Source: Streptomyces sp. NBC_00223 (lineage in GTDB: Bacteria; Actinomycetota; Actinomycetes; Streptomycetales; Streptomycetaceae). From it: a stretch of DNA of 64,000 nucleotides. The notes beneath the pieces were generated by a model. That model did no database searches and was not told the DNA's origin. It saw nothing but the letters and a program-made list of their open reading frames with translations. Positions 60,842-64,000 of the stretch are shown in pieces. Numbering within the stretch: position 1 is the first letter of the stretch; the number at the start of each line of letters is the position of its first letter. The stretch lies in assembly GCF_036199905.1 (NCBI RefSeq), contig NZ_CP108109.1:3333501-3397500 (forward strand), given 5' to 3'. A program made the position numbers and the translations under genes.

Positions 60842-61972
60842 ATGAAAACTGAGGTTTCGGGTGAGTATCAGGAGCGGTTCGCGCCGCTCGTCGGAGCCTT
60901 CACGGAGGGGCTGGAAGACGGTACGGACGTAGGCGCGGCTCTGTCTGTCGTCGTCGACGGCGTCCGGGTCGTCGACATCTGGGGCGGCCACCGCGATCAG
61001 GACCGCGCCCTGGAGTGGACGCGCGACACCGTCTGCCCGGTGATGTCGGTGGGGAAGGCATGGCTGGCCACCTGCCTGCTCATGCTCGCCGACGCCGGAG
61101 CGATCGATCTGGACGCGCCGGTCGCGCGGTACTGGCCCGAGTACGCCGCGGCCGGCAAGTCCGGGACCCTCGTCCAGCACGTGCTGACCCATACGGCCGG
61201 GGTCCCGTTCCACGCGGATCTGCCCTCGGGCGCGGACTGGGCGGTGCACGGCAACCTCGCCCGGGCGCTGGAGCAGCAGGCCCCGCTGTGGCTGCCGGGC
61301 AGCACTCCCGCCTACCACCCGATGGTGATGGGCACGCTGGTGGACGCGCTCGTCCGCCGGGTCGCCGGACAGGATGTCGCGGGCTGGTTCGCCGAGCACG
61401 TCGCCGGGCCCCGCGGCATTGAAGCCGGATTCGGCCGCCGGGGCGGCGCTCCGCGCGCGCTGGCCGGCCCCTCGCCCCGGGAATCGCGTCCGATCACGGA
61501 CGGCTGCGCGGCGGATCCGCGGTGCCGGCCGGCGCCGGGCGAGCCGCGCCGCACGTACGAGCTGGTCAACTCGCCGGCTTTCGAGCGGACGGAGTGGCCG
61601 TCCATCAACGGCTTCGCCACCGCGCGGGGAGTCGCCGACGTGTACGCGGCGCTGATCGGAACCGGCGGCGTCGAGCCCCTGCTCGATCCGGCTCGGCTCG
61701 ACCAGGCCACCACACCGGCCTGGGAGGCATGCGAGGCGAGCGGCGGCCAGTACATGCGCATGGGGCTCGGCGTGAACCTGGGGCACACCGACTCGTACTG
61801 GTACGGCGCCGGTGACTCGGCCTTCGGCCATGTCGGCAAGGGCGGATCCACCGGCTTCGGAGACCGGAGTCGAGGGGTCGCGTTCGGGTACGTGACGAAC
61901 TCGCACTACGAGGGCCCCGGCTCCGGGCCGCAGTCCCAGCGCCTCGGGCAGGTGCTCGCCGACCTTCTCTAA
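60842..61972 (+). CDS. Serine hydrolase, beta-lactamase/EstB-like
   Basis: 376-aa protein of the beta-lactamase-related (class C-like) esterase family. SxxK is SVGK (Ser69, Lys72), and the YHPMVMG segment occupies the YxN position. A late HVGKGGSTGFGD matches the HxG/KTG strand. No signal peptide, so it is cytoplasmic and more likely an esterase or amidase than a cell-wall enzyme. Typical features are VLTHTAGVPFH and WPSINGFATARGVADVYAAL. ATG 60842 has GAGAAGG close upstream. It forms an operon with the MFS gene (6-bp gap), and a shared upstream element suggests IclR control. Confidence 0.87.
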   Translation: MKTEVSGEYQERFAPLVGAFTEGLEDGTDVGAALSVVVDGVRVVDIWGGHRDQDRALEWTRDTVCPVMSVGKAWLATCLLMLADAGAIDLDAPVARYWPEYAAAGKSGTLVQHVLTHTAGVPFHADLPSGADWAVHGNLARALEQQAPLWLPGSTPAYHPMVMGTLVDALVRRVAGQDVAGWFAEHVAGPRGIEAGFGRRGGAPRALAGPSPRESRPITDGCAADPRCRPAPGEPRRTYELVNSPAFERTEWPSINGFATARGVADVYAALIGTGGVEPLLDPARLDQATTPAWEACEASGGQYMRMGLGVNLGHTDSYWYGAGDSAFGHVGKGGSTGFGDRSRGVAFGYVTNSHYEGPGSGPQSQRLGQVLADLL

Positions 61973-61978
61973 CCGGCG

Positions 61979-63175
61979 ATGACGCCGACATCGCACCGGA
62001 CGGCGGTGACGCCGACCCCGCGCCGGACGGCGGCGGCCACGATCCTTTCCATCGCCCTCACCGGCGCGACACTGCGGGTGGCGGTGACCTCCGTGGGCGC
62101 GCTCCTGCCCGAGATCCGGGCGGCGCTGCACCTGTCCGACGCCGCGGCCGCGTGGCTGGCGGCCCTGCCCGTGCTCATCTTCGCCGTGCTCGGCGCGGCG
62201 ACCCCGTTGCTGGTCCGCCGCGTCGGTCCGCGCGGCGCGATGGTGGCCGGCCTGCTCGTGAGCGCACTCGGGCTCGTCGGACGGGCGCTGACCGGCTCGG
62301 CCTGGGTGTTCGGGCTGTGCTCCGTGCTCGCCCTCTCCGGCGCGGCCGCGGGCAACGTCCTCATGCCGGGACTTGTCCGGCGCCACGGCGGTCAGCACCT
62401 CGGCGCGGCGACGGCGCTCTACACGACCGCGCTCGCCCTGGCCTCGGCCGGCGCGGCCGCGGGCAGCACGGCCCTGGCCACGTACGCCGGCTGGCGTGGC
62501 GGCATCGGCGTGTGGGCGCTCCTGAACGTGGCCGCGGCGTGCAGTTGGCTGCCGCTTCGCCGGCCGCAGGAGAGGCGCGGGCCCCTGCCGCGCCCCTCGC
62601 GCGGCCGGCTCCCGAGGGTGTGGTCGCGCCGGGTCGTGCTGATCACCGCGTTCTTCGGTTTCCAGTCGGTGCAGTCCTACACGGTCTTCGGTTGGTTCCC
62701 GACCCTGCTGCGGGACACGGGTACGAGCACGCCGGAAGCCGGAACGCTGATCGGGCTCTACGCGGTGGTCGCGGTGCCGGTGTACCTCGTCGCCCCCCGA
62801 CTGCCGCCCGCTCGGCTGCGGATCGCGGTCCTCGGGCTCGGCCTGTGCCAGATCGCCGCCTATCTGGGGCTGATCGCCGACCCGGCCGGACCGACCTGGC
62901 TGTGGATGACCCTGGCCGGGATCGGCAGTGGCTCATTCGCGGTGGCCCTCCACCTCATCGCCGGAGCCGGGGCGGGGGCCGGCTCGACCACGTCGATATC
63001 GGCCGCCGTACAGGGCAGCGGGTATCTGCTGGCGGCGGCCGGCCCACTGCTCGTAGGGCTGGTACACGGCGTGACCTGCGACTGGGCCCCGTCTCTTGTC
63101 CTGCTCTGCGTGGCCGCGGTGATCTCGACATCCAGCGGACTCGGCAGCCTCGGACAAAAAGCGCCCATGTCTTGA
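61979..63175 (+). CDS. MFS transporter (CynX/NarK-like)
   Basis: 398-aa transporter with about 12 transmembrane segments. A motif like RVGPRGAMVAGLL lies in loop 2-3, GAAAGNVLMPGLVRRH resembles the CynX-type region, and a basic central loop (RRPQERRGPLPRPSRGRLPR) separates the two halves. The start is six bases after the hydrolase stop. It probably moves the hydrolase substrate or product. The family covers cyanate, nitrate and small organic acid carriers, so the substrate is open. Confidence 0.83.
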   Translation: MTPTSHRTAVTPTPRRTAAATILSIALTGATLRVAVTSVGALLPEIRAALHLSDAAAAWLAALPVLIFAVLGAATPLLVRRVGPRGAMVAGLLVSALGLVGRALTGSAWVFGLCSVLALSGAAAGNVLMPGLVRRHGGQHLGAATALYTTALALASAGAAAGSTALATYAGWRGGIGVWALLNVAAACSWLPLRRPQERRGPLPRPSRGRLPRVWSRRVVLITAFFGFQSVQSYTVFGWFPTLLRDTGTSTPEAGTLIGLYAVVAVPVYLVAPRLPPARLRIAVLGLGLCQIAAYLGLIADPAGPTWLWMTLAGIGSGSFAVALHLIAGAGAGAGSTTSISAAVQGSGYLLAAAGPLLVGLVHGVTCDWAPSLVLLCVAAVISTSSGLGSLGQKAPMS

Positions 63176-63219
63176 CACTCCAGACCGGCGCCCTTCATGA
63201 TTTACCTATTCGAGAAAAC

Positions 63220-63237
63220 ATTTCATATAGCTAGAAA
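63220..63237. promoter_or_regulatory. Candidate IclR operator (copy 2)
   Basis: ATTTCATATAGCTAGAAA, 17 of 18 bases identical to the element at 60807-60824, set in an AT-rich tract 58 bp upstream of the IclR-type gene. The position suits autoregulation. Confidence 0.5.
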
Positions 63238-63295
63238 TCTTCGCTGCGTTTCAGCCATGATCGTGAGACGCCGCCCCGACATCGGATAGGTCATC

Positions 63296-64000
63296 GTGAA
63301 AAGGGACATCGACGCCACCGGCGAAGAAGGTGACGGCACCCCGGGTGCCACACGGATCCGGTCCGTCGCACGTGCGGTCAAGCTGGTCCGCCTCGCCGTC
63401 GAGACCCCCGAGGGGGTGCCTGCCGAGCTGGCACGCAAACACCTCGGCGTCTCGCTGGCCACGGCGTACCACCTGCTCAACACGCTGGCCGAGGAAGGCA
63501 TGCTGGCCAAGCACGACCGGCGCTACCACCTCGGGCCCACGGCCGGCCTCATCGCCGACGCCTACTCCCGCCAGGAGACGACGCCTCCGCACCTGCTGGC
63601 GCCGCTGGCCCGCCTCGCACGTGAACTGGGTGAGACGGTCACGCTGTGCCTGTGGCGCAACGGCGCCGTCGTGGAGGTGGCGGTACTCGAGGGCAGCAAG
63701 CCCCTGAAGGTCGGCGGGCGCACCGGCGGCCTGCAGTCCGACCTGCACGCACGCGCTTCCGGCAAGCTCCTGCTCGCCGAACTGGGCGACGCGGACCTGG
63801 AGCGCTACATCGCGGCCCACCCGCTGGTCGCGCGCACCCCCAACACGATCACCGACACGGACACCCTGCGCCGCGAGTTGGACCTCACCCGTGAGCGCGG
63901 TTGGGCCATGGAGCGCGAGGAGTGCGACAGCGGCGTCTCCTGCATCGCCACGTCGGTGACCGCGAACCAGATCGCCGGCGCGGCCGCCTACACGATCGGA
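63296..64000 (+). CDS. IclR-family transcriptional regulator (3' end outside window)
   Basis: 235 codons visible from GTG 63296 to the window edge. The N-terminal winged HTH contains IRSVARAVKLVRLAVETPEG and VSLATAYHLLNTLAEEG. The IclR effector domain follows (RLARELGETVTLCLWRNGAV; LHARASGKLLLAEL; RERGWAMEREECDSGVSCIA), including the late Cys common in this family. IclR proteins bind palindromic operators and often regulate neighbouring catabolic operons. Duplicate elements before this gene and before the hydrolase-MFS operon support that here. The ribosome-binding site (GATAGG) is weak. Confidence 0.88.
   Translation, partial: MKRDIDATGEEGDGTPGATRIRSVARAVKLVRLAVETPEGVPAELARKHLGVSLATAYHLLNTLAEEGMLAKHDRRYHLGPTAGLIADAYSRQETTPPHLLAPLARLARELGETVTLCLWRNGAVVEVAVLEGSKPLKVGGRTGGLQSDLHARASGKLLLAELGDADLERYIAAHPLVARTPNTITDTDTLRRELDLTRERGWAMEREECDSGVSCIATSVTANQIAGAAAYTIG

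Overview
The window is chromosomal DNA of a high-GC actinomycete, almost certainly a Streptomyces or close relative. The signs are C/G-saturated third codon positions, many GTG starts, one TTG start, ATGA/GTGA/TGATG gene overlaps, NRPS-like tailoring genes, PhoP-type box candidates, a WYL regulator and ISAs1-type insertion sequences. Several stretches within 38.4-59.5 kb are visibly AT-richer and are full of broken genes and mobile DNA.

Region 1 (1-12.1 kb) looks like a compact biosynthetic cluster built from free-standing NRPS-type parts. A minus-strand arm carries a condensation-domain protein, an alpha/beta hydrolase and a partial repeat-containing gene. A divergent plus-strand operon carries a tandem nitroreductase/SagB-like oxidoreductase, an adenylating enzyme, a carrier protein, a DapB-like dehydrogenase, a class II aldolase, an acyl-CoA-dehydrogenase-like enzyme, a luciferase-like monooxygenase, a flavin reductase and an MFS exporter. 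I cannot match this gene set to a known product.

Region 2 (12.2-29.3 kb) is a cell-surface and phosphate-scavenging block. It holds a DUF916-type membrane protein, a secreted purple-acid-phosphatase-like enzyme with a WxL-like C-terminus, a HupE/UreJ-like protein, a lipoprotein, and a long minus-strand pst locus. The pst locus runs pstC, pstA, a membrane-anchored PstS, a second large anchored exported protein, a PstS-like protein with FN3/Ig-like repeats, a sortase-fold protein lacking all three catalytic residues, and pstB. PhoP-box-like direct repeats lie upstream of the phosphatase and of pstC.

Region 3 (29.7-38.5 kb) is a mixed block: a Tat-exported epoxide-hydrolase-like protein, a 70-aa orphan gene with a strong terminator, an ABC-F protein behind a 9-codon leader ORF, a CGNR regulator, a three-gene ABC exporter, a WYL regulator and a NIPSNAP gene. 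The NIPSNAP gene is truncated and joined to a vapC remnant. One dyad operator motif occurs upstream of both the orphan gene and the CGNR regulator.

Region 4 (38.5-59.5 kb) is a defence island. It holds an HTH-NB-ARC-TPR protein, a caspase/Ski2-like-helicase fusion, and a four-gene pPIWI-RE-type operon (double Cas4-like nuclease, REase, DinG-like helicase, PIWI-RE protein). A convergent SEFIR/TIR-like gene follows. Two different ISAs1-type elements, each with perfect 10-bp target duplications, have inserted into the first and third genes of the PIWI-RE operon. The island is flanked by decayed genes (vapC, IS630 and WD40 remnants).

Region 5 (59.6-64 kb) has a glutaminase and a serine-hydrolase/MFS operon, followed by an IclR-type regulator that runs off the window. 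A near-identical 18-bp element precedes both the operon and the regulator gene.
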